From assembly GCA_051294375.1 (NCBI GenBank), contig CM119269.1:4729046-4793045 (forward strand): a stretch of DNA of 64,000 nucleotides, read 5' to 3'. The notes beneath the pieces were generated by a model. The model searched no databases and was not told the DNA's origin. It saw nothing but the letters and a program-made list of their open reading frames with translations. This DNA comes from Paraspadella gotoi (taxonomy: Eukaryota > Chaetognatha). Positions 1-10,816 of the stretch are shown here, one piece after another; within the stretch, counting starts at the first letter, position 1, and each line of letters begins with the position of its first letter. The position numbers and the translations under genes were made by a program.

Positions 1-863
1 TGCCTTCTTGAAAACTTGTGTCCGAAAAGAGAGTACTTTTTCCCTTCTGCAAAAAAAAAAATTGAATGGAAACTAAGAAAAGTAAGGAACAGTTAGAACT
101 CGGAAACGGCGTATACGCCTTTAAAAAAAGCTTTTACTGCGCTGGGACCTAGGTTGAAAAACATAGTTTTAAATTAATGCAAATAACATTAAGATTCAAA
201 ATGGATAAATTACTAAATAGTCATAACGCATGAAAGTTAGTTTGAAGATGTTTTACTGTCTATATGTCTTGTCCAATTCTCCTTTTAACAGATTAGTCGG
301 CTTCATATTACAACTAGTTCTCAGGAAAAATGACATTAAATCATTATAAATATAATATATGCAAGCCAGAAGAGTTACGCCAGCTAATTTCTCAATGAGA
401 TACGTCGTCCCATTTGGCTCACGAGAGAGACGAACGGCACTAAGTAAGCGGATTATTGTAAAAAAAAAAAAGGAAGCAATTACAAAGCAGGAAGCAATTA
501 CGAAAAAGTAATGAAATTAACATTCGGTTTCTCCCTTTCCATAATTCTTCTTAATTAGATTAAATTTCTTAAACCATCGAACCTTGACTTTGAAAATGAA
601 GGGAAAGGGGAAAAAATGGAAAGAGTTGGAAAGAGTTGGAAGGAGGGGGGGAGGGGGGAAAAAGACGGAAAGAGGAAAATTGCTGCGAGAGAATGAGATA
701 ACTCCGGCGTTAATCCGCAATATCGAGCGATAAAGGGATAGAAGAAAAGAGAGACAGAACGCGACTGAGTTCGAGAGAGAGGGAGACGAATGAACAAATA
801 AAAAAAATTTTTCATACTGAAGAGACTGTTTAGTATGTATAAGCAGTCCGAGCTTCGTGGCAG
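1..863. other. AT-rich intergenic sequence
   Basis: I see no convincing exon on either strand. There is a purine-rich tract around 595-665 (A/G runs with G7 blocks); its reverse strand gives open frames of low complexity that I do not believe are coding. Confidence 0.5.
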
Positions 864-900
864 GTTGTAACACCATGTTAGAGTTAAGTTAAGCGCCCCG
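864..900 (+). repeat. Short dispersed repeat, copy 1
   Basis: A 37-base stretch containing TGTAACACC, a GTTA and the end motif TTAAGCGCCCCG. The same order of motifs recurs in direct orientation at 1807-1843. It flanks, on both sides, the putative exons at 1189-1580. The family is unknown; it may be the edge of a short interspersed element. Confidence 0.45.
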
Positions 901-1188
901 AATAAAAGGGACTTGAACATAGGTGTGTGGAAGACCACGACATAGAGAGTAGGGAGACAGACACATGTTATAAGCGAGGTAAAACATTGGAGAGGTATAA
1001 CATAGTGAATATGTTGAAACATAGGCAAAAACGTAATGTGTATGTGAAGGTTGGAACGTTTGTGTATCTATCTTGTAAGAATTTAAAATTCTACCCAAAC
1101 AGGTTTTGACGCTAATGTTCCTAATTCGAATAATCAATTATATACATAATATTGTGGCATATTTATTTTGTTGACAGTTTTTCGCGTA

Positions 1189-1580
1189 ATGAAAGTGAAA
1201 GCGATTCCGGCGTTCTTCTCGGACAGACCGGTCTCTAATCGATTTCTCGCCGTTTTCGAATTGAGCCGTGGAGTTCATATCGGTCATCTAGAATCCAATC
1301 GGGTTAGAAATTATGAGATATTCTTCAACTCTTTTAGTTTTACGTAGTATGTCTCGTTTCATTTACCACGCTATCTTTCTATCTAGGGATTTTTCTCTGA
1401 CAAGATTCAACAAGAAGGTGAATTTCCCGTTAAGAGTTATTCTCTCTCGAATGAGCTGAACGAACCAGATTCACGAACCTCGGTGCTCTCGCCCGAAGTG
1501 GAATTTCATAACGTCTTCGAATTTTTCGATAAATCCAGAAGAAAGGATTCCCTCTCTAGTCCCCCGGCATCGGGCGACAG
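1189..1580 (+). CDS. Two putative exons of an unrecognised gene (partial)
   Basis: I do not recognise this protein. Exon 1 would run from an ATG at 1189 to 1302 (38 codons, phase 0), with an 84-base intron starting GTTAGA and ending TTCTATCTAG. Exon 2 runs 1387-1580 and is followed by GTTGGT. Both exons are open in the joined frame. The predicted protein starts MKVKAIPAFFSDRPVSNRF, continues into VFELSRGVHIGHLESNR, and then becomes acidic and serine-rich (SRRKDSLSSPPASGDR at the end). The first donor is weak, and a splice acceptor (TTGACAG, about 1177) just before the ATG may mean that the first exon starts further upstream. No further exon is visible before the TMEM104-like gene. Composition is balanced, unlike the low-complexity frames elsewhere, which is the main reason to keep it. 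Confidence 0.35.
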
Positions 1581-1806
1581 GTTGGTCCAATTGTTTTTAA
1601 TTTTTATTTTGACTATTGTCTGACAATAAATTCAATATTTAAATATTACAGAAGACCGATTAAACGTAATAATTTTTAAAAAATTAAACAAATAGCTTAA
1701 TTAATTTTTATCCTCTTTTACGAAATATTACAAACTGTAAGAGACATAATTGTTATGAGTTAGTGACAGAACCGTTCAATATAAGCAACCCCCGGCCTCG
1801 GATCAG

Positions 1807-1843
1807 GCTGTAACACCGTGTTACAGGCGGGTTAAGCGCCCCG
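1807..1843 (+). repeat. Short dispersed repeat, copy 2
   Basis: Matches 864-900 in direct orientation, sharing TGTAACACC, GTGTTA/ATGTTA and TTAAGCGCCCCG. It is followed by GC-rich sequence that the first copy does not have. Confidence 0.45.
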
Positions 1844-2165
1844 TCCCTCCCAACTGCCAGGCGACCACCGGGCTAGGGTTTGGAGGTGAATGACTTGCCT
1901 CCTGCACCAAAGATCGCTGATGAACGGTTGATGGATTTTAGTCCACCATAAAACGAAAAAATATACAATGATAATAATCATACAATAATTCATTCTCTCA
2001 TAATAAGCGAAAATCCCTGTAAGCAAAAAAGTATATTATTGCGCAAACTGAGATTAAATGGATTAACAAAGCACCGACCAGTGGGAGTGAGTTGGTTGCG
2101 GACTTCGAATAGTAAAGTTACCCAAACTTCTTTTAAGACAAACTAAACGAGAGTTAATTGACTAT

Positions 2166-2262
2166 GTATATTATAATAATATACTATATACTATAGTATA
2201 CTATAGTATAGTATACTATATATATAGTATAGTATACTATATATACTATAATATACTATAAA
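2166..2262. repeat. TA-rich nested palindromes
   Basis: About 100 bases made only of TATACTATA, TATAGTATA and close variants, so that nearly every subsegment is self-complementary. This is typical of an unstable AT satellite or cruciform-prone tract. It lies between two genes and shows no coding potential. Confidence 0.7.
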
Positions 2263-2867
2263 GTCGCAACGCAAGAAACACTTTACGAATGCAGTAGCAA
2301 CTTCGCAATGACATTTTTTAAGCAGGTAATATTCATGAGAGACTTCAACAATAACTGCAAGATCAGAATTCTAGTTCAGTAAAATTTTTTCACGAGATAT
2401 TTTAATCATGGTAACACATTCACTGTCATGTTCAGAAACGACCACTGAAAAATATTAACAAGTATGGCTTTTATCATATGCAATACAATGCGCGCGCATA
2501 AAAACAACTATTTTTAAAACATCCACGCCTTGTAGTAGTTTATAATTTTTTTTATTTCATTGTATATAAAAGTAAAAAGCCAAAAAAAAAAAAAAATTAT
2601 AATTGTATGTTTTGTGTGGCACTAAAGCATTACAATTCTTTCAGTTGAATAAGACTATCATGACTTGAACATTTTTCCTCGATTTGCCCGCATAATCGGG
2701 CCATGAAAAATTTGTTAAAAAACGATAAGCAATAAGGATCAACGATAATTAAGTCGATTCCGCCTTTTAATCAATTCGAACTTTAACCCAAAAACTGATC
2801 TCCAGCAAACTCCCTATTAAACTTTTAGACATCTGAAAAACGTTAAGAAAGTCGCAAAACAGGAAAA

Positions 2868-5276
2868 ATGGCGAGCGATACAACAGATTTTGGAACAACA
2901 TATTCTGCGACAGTAGGAATGGTTTATGTCTTTAACCTGATAGTTGGAACCGGAACACTCGCTTTGCCCGAAGCATTTGGCAATAGTGGATGGCTTATAA
3001 GGTAATGTTTTCATGATTTGAACAGGGGGTGTATATATCGTTTTAGAATATATAAAAAATCCAGACATAATTTAAGAAAAATAGTAAATCGTTTCATTTT
3101 TATTTTCCAGTTTAATTCTTATTGTGTTTCTTGCATTCACATCATATATGACAGTTACTTTTGTGGTTGAAAGTATGGCTTGCGCAAATGCTAAAGACCG
3201 TTGGATTAAAAGACAGGTAGCTTACGAATTTTTAACTAGTTTTGTTAAAAAAAATTTAATTATTAAAAAATAATTTTAGAAAATTAGAAAACGTAATCAA
3301 GGGGATGGTTTGCCCGAAATTCCTGTGGATCAGCTTAATGAACATTATGATATTAGAACCTCAAGAGAGGAAGTATCTACTGATACTGAAGACCAACCTT
3401 TGCTCGCTTCTCAGTCGAGGTAAGCTTTAGTTAAAATAAGCTCTAGTAATCATGTAATGCTGTAGAAAAGTTTTCAAAAGCTTTTAACTTCGATCAATGG
3501 TGTCAATATAGATATTTAAGAGCAACTTAGTCATTGACAGTCAATCATGAAAATGGATAATGTTTATTATCCGTATAGTAAATCAAATTCCGTTCTTTTG
3601 TTTGCATAATGTATACTGTATAGTAATATCTAATGAACCAGTGTTCGCAGCATAATATTTGTAAAATAAGGTGACCGTTTAACCCATCTCCATAAAAGTA
3701 ATAAATAATAATTAGCCGTTAATCTGGTTAGTAAGATTTTTAAAATTCTTAACTTTTTTAAGTATAATATCTAGCAAAGGAAAATTTATAGCGTTTTTAT
3801 AAATGTCGACTTAATTTCTTATACCATGGTTATTTTTGTCATATAGAATTCAAATTTCTGTACAGCTTCAAGAGACTTATTAAATTTCTTCACCTGGATA
3901 AATATTTTAAATTAAAAGATGATACGGAAATTCTGCCTTTGGATACCACACCTTGTTCAAAGAATTACTTTGATAATACAAAGAGCTCCCAAGATGTAGT
4001 TCCTTCGTGAGCATCATTATCATATATATTTATAGATATAGTAAAAATAAAAAACATTAGATTGGTATTAATTAGGGTCTGTTTAAATTTTCATTTCAGT
4101 ATTATTTTTTTCAAAACCTACATAAGTGGTGTAATAATGTTTTAGTTACCCTATCAAAGGTCTGGATCTTTTTTATCAGGCCATCGAGGCATAATGATAA
4201 TCGCTCTTTTTTAGTATGCTGGACAAAAATGATTATTATGACATCACCCAAAAAATGGAATTGGGAAAAATGGCTTCTATGTTTTATAACAAAGTTGGTC
4301 TTTATCTCTTTTATATTTGCATCATTGTATATTTGTATGGAGATTTAGGTATGCTTTTCCAAATTTAAGCCTTGTTAAATCTCAAAGCAATCGTTTATGG
4401 TTAAAATTTTACATTCACTGATTTGGATTTTTAATTTTTATTAGTAACCATACATAAAAATTTAATTATTTATAATTTTTAAAAATTTGTTTTTACTTAC
4501 CTAACCTTTGTTTAACCCTAAACTACCCATAGATTTTAAAAAAACCTTTTCCTTTATATTGTAAGATCAGGTAAATAAGATTTTTTTAAATGGTTAGTTG
4601 TGCTAAAGAAGCTGAGCTGCTGTTGTCTAATAGTTTAACCAGTATTCAAGTATTGAAAAATATTTAAAAAATATATTTGTTTTAGCGATATATGCTGCTG
4701 CTGTACCGAAATCATTGAGAGATGTTGTATGTACTTACGACCCAAATAACAAAACAAGCAGCAATAAGGTAATAAGGAAGTGTACTTTATTTTCTTATAA
4801 ATCTATTTAAAACATTTTAATTATAATTAGATATAAAATTGATAGTTTTAATTGGCGGAGTTTATTTAAACAGAGTCTGGAAGAATGGCAGCCATGTTTT
4901 CAATTTCGTCAAAATGGGTTGACGAGATTTCAAATGTATCAAGTATTTTTGACCGTATTTGTGGTTTGTTTGGTTCCTTTTACATTCTTCAATGTTCAAA
5001 AGACTAAATATCTTCAAATACTGACGACAGTGTTCAGGTATATATTTGGTGAAACCTTAAGGTTCGAGGTGCTTCACTCTTTCAGCCAATTACGTTTTTG
5101 TTTAAAAATTAATTATTACGATTGCTGACTTATTGAAATGTTACGTATTGGGTATAGTTAACTGCCCTACAAAATTTTTTTCAGTGAATAACGTTCATTT
5201 AAATTTTATATAATGCCTTTCAGGTGGTTGGCGTTTATCGTAATGATAACTCTGGCTTCAGTTCGACTATACACCG
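2868..5276 (+). CDS. TMEM104: TMEM104-like multi-pass membrane protein, 3' exons missing
   Basis: Homologue of transmembrane protein 104, a family related to the amino-acid permease (Aa_trans) fold; transport substrate not established. Exons: 2868-3001, 3111-3216, 3280-3419, 3866-4006, 4215-4348, 4686-4768, 4874-5037, 5224-5276. All introns are GT-AG and phases agree throughout, giving 318 codons. The start is chosen because MASDTTDFG aligns with the family start. Diagnostic stretches are GMVYVFNLIVGTGTLALPEA (first membrane segment), SYMTVTFVVESMACANA, MELGKMASMFYNKVG, YFICIIVYLYGDLAIYAAAVP-type sequence (here YICIIVYLYGDLAIYAAAVP), PFTFFNVQKTKYLQILTTV and RWLAFIVMITLASVRL. A variable acidic loop (exons 3-4) separates the first and second conserved parts, as in the family. 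Human TMEM104 is about 500 residues, so roughly the last third is absent: after the donor GTGCGT at 5277 the next gene's promoter begins within 250 bases. Reading through that donor gives a stop at 5369-5371. Confidence 0.9.
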
Positions 5277-5728
5277 GTGCGTATGGACTTTATTTATTTC
5301 AATACATGATATTTTTTTTTTCAAAAAAAATGACGAATTCATGTACTGCATTGGTTAGTCACACAGAATAAACGAAGCAAACGTTTTTTTTGCGCTATTG
5401 AGTACGCTAGTTAAGTGTCCCGCTCCTTGTACTACTCACTGTTGCATAGTTACGCGATTTGTTTTCGTCAACGTTTGACAACAACAAACAACTTTAAATT
5501 TTGCTGTTAATGTGTTTATATAAACGTTTCGTGTTTATTTTATTTTTATTCCTCCGTTTTGAATTTTCGCGAATTATTTAAAACTTTTTTGGCTTTTGTT
5601 CATCGTCGACTTCCCAACGATTGCGAACAGGTAACTTCTTTAATAAAATTGCCATGATTTATCATTTTAATTGTTTTGTAGTATCGGCGGATACTACAGT
5701 TACATATTTGGGTGATTGAACCAGGGCC
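5277..5728 (+). promoter_or_regulatory. Promoter and 5' untranslated region of the BTB gene
   Basis: A consensus TATA box (TATATAAA) lies at 5517-5524. Downstream, a non-coding first exon would end at 5630 before GTAACT, and a short intron ends with TTGTTTTGTAG at 5681. The second part of the leader then runs to the ATG at 5729, which has a GCC immediately before it. The transcription start would be expected near 5545-5555. This region also lies where the missing TMEM104 exons should be. Confidence 0.5.
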
Positions 5729-6256
5729 ATGAATAATCCTTTACGGACATTGGCGTTTGGACTGGACGAATTTCGGAGTTCGGATCGATTTTGCGACACG
5801 ACTCTGGTTTGTTCAAATAATTATCAAGTAGAAACGGAAACTGTCACGGTTCTCGATCAACGAGGTAAACAATACTTGAAACAATATTACGTTTTTCGAA
5901 CACCAACTTTTTCCACCGTTTATTAGCTGTCGATGATTTGTTCGCGAGAAATCCACAAAACGTGGCTCACAAGGCTCACCGTGCGGTCTTGGAAGCAGCG
6001 TGCGACGCATTCGGCGGAGGTAAGTGTCATGCCTCAGTATCTTACCTCAATTTTTTTCAATTATTATTTTTTTTCATACCGTATTTCAGAGGAAGCGAAA
6101 GATGCTAAGGCGTTTTATTTGGGAGGCTGTCGACCGAGTGTCGTTGAATTGTGCCTGAAGTATGTTTACGGCCAGGGCGAAAATGATCTTAAAAGCGGGA
6201 TGGACTTGGGCGTGACTTGTAAGGAAGAAATACTTCAAGGTCCGGTACTTGTTTAA
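5729..6256 (+). CDS. Short BTB/POZ-domain protein, possibly truncated
   Basis: Three coding exons, 5729-5864, 5927-6019 and 6090-6256, with GT-AG introns of 62 and 70 bases and matching phases (1, 1), give 131 residues. The protein has the BTB/POZ pattern: a start helix (LDEFRSSDRFCDTTLVCS, the usual S..FCDVTL motif), then AHKAHRAVLEAACDAFGG (the AHRAVL motif of the dimer core), then ELCLKYVYGQGEND (the usual Y.YTG region). BTB domains mediate dimerisation and recruit cullin-3 or transcription factors. An insert of some 25 residues lies between the CDTTLV strand and AHRAVL. Nothing follows the BTB core: no BACK, Kelch or zinc-finger region. The stop overlaps an AATAAA, and repeat A begins about 110 bases later, so this may be a genuine BTB-only protein or a gene cut short. 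Confidence 0.7.
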
Positions 6257-6260
6257 TAAA
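6255..6260 (+). terminator. Poly(A) signal overlapping the BTB stop codon
   Basis: AATAAA starts at the second base of the TAA stop (6254-6256). A GT-rich tract follows only loosely (about 6270-6290). If used, the 3' untranslated region would be only some 15-30 bases, which is unusually short. Confidence 0.45.
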
Positions 6261-8610
6261 GTCCTATTAAGTTATACGCGTTAATCGTTTCACACCTCAA
6301 ACATAAAAATTGTAATTAAAATAAATTTAAACTATTATTTATTATAAAATTTGTATTAACTGAACAATTCTGCAATCTGCAGCCTTCACGCAAGCAATTT
6401 AAGCGGATTGACTTAACCCAACCAAAGCATCAAAATCTGGGCTAAAGGGATGATGCATAATTGCATATCCGTATGGGCTGACATTGGCGGCAAGTTTATC
6501 CTAAAAAAGTAAAAAAATTAGGAGTGGCTAATAGTTTAATTTTAAAAGATAAGTAATTTAAATATAATACTGTAACCCATACAGCAAAATATCAACTGCA
6601 TTAATTTTTTATTACAAAAAGAATCATATCAAGCAGAGGTGAGTAACACGGTTGTTCTGAAGTTTCCACAGTTTCCAAGTTTTCCAGGAAAAGAAGGAAC
6701 TGACATTTATTTATGTTGCGCCTGGGAACCTGACATATCAATTTTTTTATAGTAAGTTGTCACTAAAGAAGTCGTGAAACAGAAATCAGGGTTATTTGTG
6801 GTATTAAAACTTTGTCTGGGTAAGAAACCGAATCATCTTATGATAAAAAAATGTTTTGCCTGAAGAGAGAGAATTTTTTCGAGCGATACCGAGTTCATAC
6901 CAACATGTTCGGAAGGCATTTTAAGCATTTTTAAACCCATTTTAATAAATGTTTTTAGCATTTCAAAACCAATGAATTTTGTGTTATATGGTATGATAAT
7001 ATCCTCTTAATGGATGGTAGTGTAGAAGACGAAAATAATAATAATAAAAGTGAGGAGAAGGTGAAGAATTGTAGGTAGGTAGATCACATATCATTAATTT
7101 TTACTTCATGTCAGTGGATTTAGCTAACGTGGTATATACATATGAAAATTTTAAATGTCAATTAGGAACGACATACCACCAAAGAACATTAATTTGTAAA
7201 AAAAATAATAATTTTATGTTCTTCAATTTTCGCAGTAGGCTATATTTATATATAGTACTATCCATAAAAATTTTAAAAACTATATTTAATATATAAAATT
7301 TTAATTTTCAGCGTAAAATATAGGGTTTNNNNNNNNNNGTTGAATTTAAAATTTTTATTATGCTTTAGTAAACACTTCTTCCAGCAGCTTTCCATTACAT
7401 TTCAAAGGGGAAACGCTCACCTTCTAATAAACCGAGACCACAGAACTCAATAACTTACCATCAAAGCTTATCAGCATCTTTCCGAAAATACACAATATAC
7501 ACTAAATATATTTAAATACATAAATACACATTACAAGCAGCAAAAAAATTATGTTAAATTGCTCAATCTTTCATCACTCCACCCTACTCTATAATGAAAC
7601 ACCGTTGATGCCCTACGTTTAATTGCCTTTTCTTTCTAAAAATTATCTTTCTAACAATTATCTAATTCCAATTATAAATAATAATAACATTAACAAACAC
7701 TATTTGCTTTTTGTCTGCCCCCTCGTAAATCGACAACAATTCACGGCTCTTTTGTCTCTTTTCTTCGTCTCCTTCTGCTTAACATTTACTTTTCTTTCTC
7801 TTCTCCTTCTTCATCTGCTTCTTCTGCTTAACATTCAGTTTTCTCTCTCTACTTCTCGTTCATGACTCAGACTCTGTTAGTCTGGAAAGGAAAAGAGACC
7901 GAAAACAACTCTCGCCACAGCGAATTTTCTGTTTCTCACGAACATATTAAATTATTGTCTTTTCTTTCTCTGTCCAGGAAAAAATAAAGAAAAACACTTC
8001 ATTTTGTATTCGTCGCGTATTTTTTATTACCTTCGGACAATTTTACATTGAATTCGGACCTAATTCTCGTCGAAAGTTATGGATAATTAAATAAGTGCTA
8101 AAATAATCTTAAAAAAAAAGTAAATTCATTATGATTACCGAATTTTGAGGCTTTTATAATAAACTTTGGCTTATTTTTACATTCGCCGACCGAGATTTTG
8201 CTGTCGGTTTATTAGGACCCGCCGGTCCGTCCTTCTCCTAAAACGCCCCCGAGAATATTCGAAGAATTATCAAAATTATTATTTAAACACTCAAAAGAAT
8301 TACAAAATTCAGTATAAACTCAAAAACCAATGAATAAACTAAAGCACGAATGACGAAATGATCCAAACGATGAATCCTTGTGATGATATAAAGTTCGAAC
8401 TCAGATATCACGATTCGCGAGTCTTTGTATCTAACATTAAATGTTGGCCAATTACCATACAATCGCTTAACTTTCAATTCACCGAATGCATAATATTGTT
8501 GTTTCTCGTTTTTATTTCAGAAAAAAAAGTTTGAAGAGAGAAAAAAGAAAAAAAAAGGGAGAGAAAAAGAGTCTAAAAATATTTGTTTTACAAATCAATT
8601 CGTTTTTGCG

Positions 8611-8644
8611 CTGATGAAAGCTTACAATGAAGCTGAAACATGTC
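8611..8644 (+). ncRNA. Hammerhead-like ribozyme motif (copy A)
   Basis: Contains CTGATGA, a stem II with five pairs (AGCTT with AAGCT, loop ACAATG), then GAAAC, a two-base loop and GTC, that is the conserved hammerhead core with a very short stem III (A-U, C-G). This form is known from the terminal repeats of Penelope-like elements. Cautions: one extra unpaired A sits between CTGATGA and stem II, and the flanks pair only poorly as stem I. Cleavage would be after the C at 8644. The identical core is found at 12178-12211 (minus) and 31530-31563. Confidence 0.6.
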
Positions 8645-8918
8645 AGAAATTTATGTTTCTTTATAAAACTCGTACGTAAACAAACAAATTTTTATGTTTT
8701 ATCCAGTTAAAATTAGAAAACTAAAACTTGTGTACAGTAATTATATGATGAATGATAATGATGATGATTTTAAGGGTTTTTTCCCTATTTAACCCACTTA
8801 TCATCAAAATATTAAAAAACGAATTGTGTTTTTTTTTTTTCTTTCGTTTCGTTGTGATTTGATTTAGAACAAAGTTTGAAGAGAGATTTAACAACGATTT
8901 TTATTTCATAGTGAAACG

Positions 8919-8954
8919 GACATGTTTTCCGACTCACATACGAGTCTTCTTCAG
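8919..8954 (-). ncRNA. Hammerhead-like motif, decayed (left arm of fold-back insert)
   Basis: Minus strand reads CTGAAGA, stem II GACTC/GAGTC, then GGAAAAC instead of GAAAC, then ATGTC. The changed bases fall in the catalytic core (the G12-A14 region), so this arm is probably inactive, unlike its partner at 9153-9187. Confidence 0.5.
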
Positions 8955-9152
8955 CGCCATTCAATTTGTGAATTTGAAGAGAATTTGTTGCACAAACTAT
9001 CTCTGTCCTCCACCTTCACCTGTCCCTAATAAAAAAACTGAACACTATCCTTTCTCTCAAACCTCTGTGTTGGAAACTTTGCTCTGTCTCTCTCTCTCTC
9101 TCTCTCTTTCTTTAGGCACAAAATTCTCTTCAAATTCACAATTGAATTGGCG

Positions 9153-9187
9153 CTGAAGAAGACTCGGTATGTGAGTCGAAACATGTC
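9153..9187 (+). ncRNA. Hammerhead-like motif, intact core (right arm of fold-back insert)
   Basis: CTGAAGA, then an unpaired A, stem II GACTC with GAGTC (five pairs), GAAAC, AT, GTC. Flanking GGCG and CGTT give a four-pair stem I with two G-U pairs. All invariant core positions are present; position 7 (A here) is free in hammerheads. Different stem II sequence from the motif at 8611, so it is an independent lineage. Confidence 0.6.
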
Positions 9188-10232
9188 CGTTTCACTATGA
9201 AATAAAAATCGTTGTTAAATCTCTCTTCAAACTTTGTTCTAAAAAACGAATTATAATTTGTTACATAACTTTTTATGGGGCTATCTGAATATTTTTTCAT
9301 TGCTTATTCATTGATAAATATTTAAATAATTTAATTTAGACTGTGCTTCACTAGTTAAAAAAAATGATAGTAATATTGATTAAGTATATGATGGACAAAT
9401 GTATTTGATATTACAAAACTCTTAATGTAAAAAGTGATAAATTTTTTGCCCGCCTATCGTTCGGTCGGTCCGTCACTCAAAGTCGCCTGACAACTTCATT
9501 TCCAGTCAAAAGCAGTATGCGACTTAAAATGAACCACCAATTGAAGTTGTTTTTTTTTTTTTAAATTTCGACCAGTTACGCGTCATAGAAGCAAAGACAG
9601 CAGCAATAAAAAACACGTCCTCTCGAGAAAGTTTTCGGTCTTCCTAATTTATTTCTAACTTTCTTTAATTCATGATAAATTGATAAGTCATGAAGAAATT
9701 TTTTGTTCGATTTCAATTGAGACAAAATAAGAATTATAAAACGGAAACATTGCGAAAACACCATTTGCAGAATTACGGAGTTAAAAAATTAAGCTAAATC
9801 GTAATACGTAATACTAATTATAACCCGTGAGCCAAATTCACTGACACGAAACAAATCATTGTTAGGTTTACTGCATCGAGATAAACGTAATCCTGTTTTG
9901 TTTTTTTTTTTTTTTTTGATAGATAAAAGATGCTGGATATTCTTTCTGATAAAAATTTTATTCAAAAAGATATAGTATATTAATAACTTAAAATAATTTG
10001 TTTTATATATTTTGGGCTTTATTGACCTTTATTGACAATGACAGGTCCAAAAACGCAATCACTTTCTAAGTATTGAGAGAGAGACGTTAGGAGATCTGTT
10101 ATCGAAAATCCGCGGCCGAAATTGAACCAAAATATTTTGAAGTAACAGGAATGACGCTTCGAGGTTCGGTCACAGAAAAGGAAAAAAAAGCGAAAAGTTA
10201 TGTATGTAGTCGGGCATTGCCAAGGTTTACCC

Positions 10233-10425
10233 CTTCAGTTGTGACCAGGTGGCTCATTGAGTAAAGCCATCATCTCATGACCACAAGGTACCTGTTTCAA
10301 TCCCAACCTGGTACCTACCCTGCGGGAAGAGTGAGGACGGCCGTAAGCCGCCTCGGGGGCGTGGCAAGCCCTCAAGCCTGGTTCCAAGCCCAGGACCCGT
10401 TCCATGTCTGCGAGAGCGGGTTATA
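10233..10425 (+). mobile_element. tRNA-like SINE (copy A)
   Basis: A segment with a box A-like TGGCTCATTGAG near its start and a box B-like GTTTCAATCC about 45 bases on, inside a GGTACC...GGTACC inverted pair, as in a T arm. Its body is GC-rich (GGAAGAGTGAGGACGGCCG, GGTTCCAAGCCCAGGACC) and differs in composition from the AT-rich sequence on both sides. Copies lie at the matching place in B (16378-16550, minus) and C (27187-27365). Confidence 0.5.
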
Positions 10426-10816
10426 GAAGTTATGGATAGTCATCTTCTGCCCACTTAGCGCCAATATCCACATGTTCGGTTTTAAAGGTAAATAAATGAA
10501 ATTAAGTGTCTGGTCACAAATTATCATTCGATTTCGATGCCAATTGTACGACTTTTTATAAGAAAGAAACTTTGGTGGATTCATTATCAAAGTTTTAATA
10601 TTAATTTGTTTACAAAAAAAATCATTCCATATAAGAAGCGTTAAATAATTCATTTATTATTCGCTCATTCATTATTAATATAATGTGATTTGTTATTTAT
10701 TGCTTTCCCCTTAGTTATCAAGAGCTATTAATTATCATAAGATAGGTATTGCGTTTTATAAGTTAACGATTTGTTAGTGGTGACTGTTCTTTGTTGTATT
10801 CCTCTTCTATCTGGTA

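Larger units (their letters stand above)
1581..2867. other. Non-coding stretch between two genes
   Basis: AT-rich sequence with the second copy of the 37-base repeat (1807-1843), the TA palindrome array (2166-2262) and an A-run at 2581-2596. I see no exon. The last 100 bases may contain the promoter and 5' untranslated region of the TMEM104-like gene. Confidence 0.5.
8826..9240 (-). mobile_element. Fold-back retroposon inserted in copy A
   Basis: Inserted in block f of copy A only: copy C has the empty site at about 28431-28443. The 12 bases AAAAAACGAATT are duplicated at 8814-8825 and 9241-9252. Read on the minus strand it has two arms of about 125 bases in inverted orientation (8866-8992 and about 9117-9240), separated by a unique 125-base centre with a (CT)n run. 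After the arm comes 40 bases ending in an A-run (T-run at 8829-8840 on the plus strand). Target duplication plus A-run point to insertion through an RNA copy. Each arm carries a hammerhead-like motif. No protein is encoded. It is probably derived from the end of a Penelope-like element. Confidence 0.65.

Noticed and set aside
10372-10653. Frame MNYLTLLIWNDFF (also at 16139 and 27358) shared by the three repeats
   Set aside because: Shared because the repeats are copies. AT-rich composition, frame differs in length between copies, no relation to transposon proteins.
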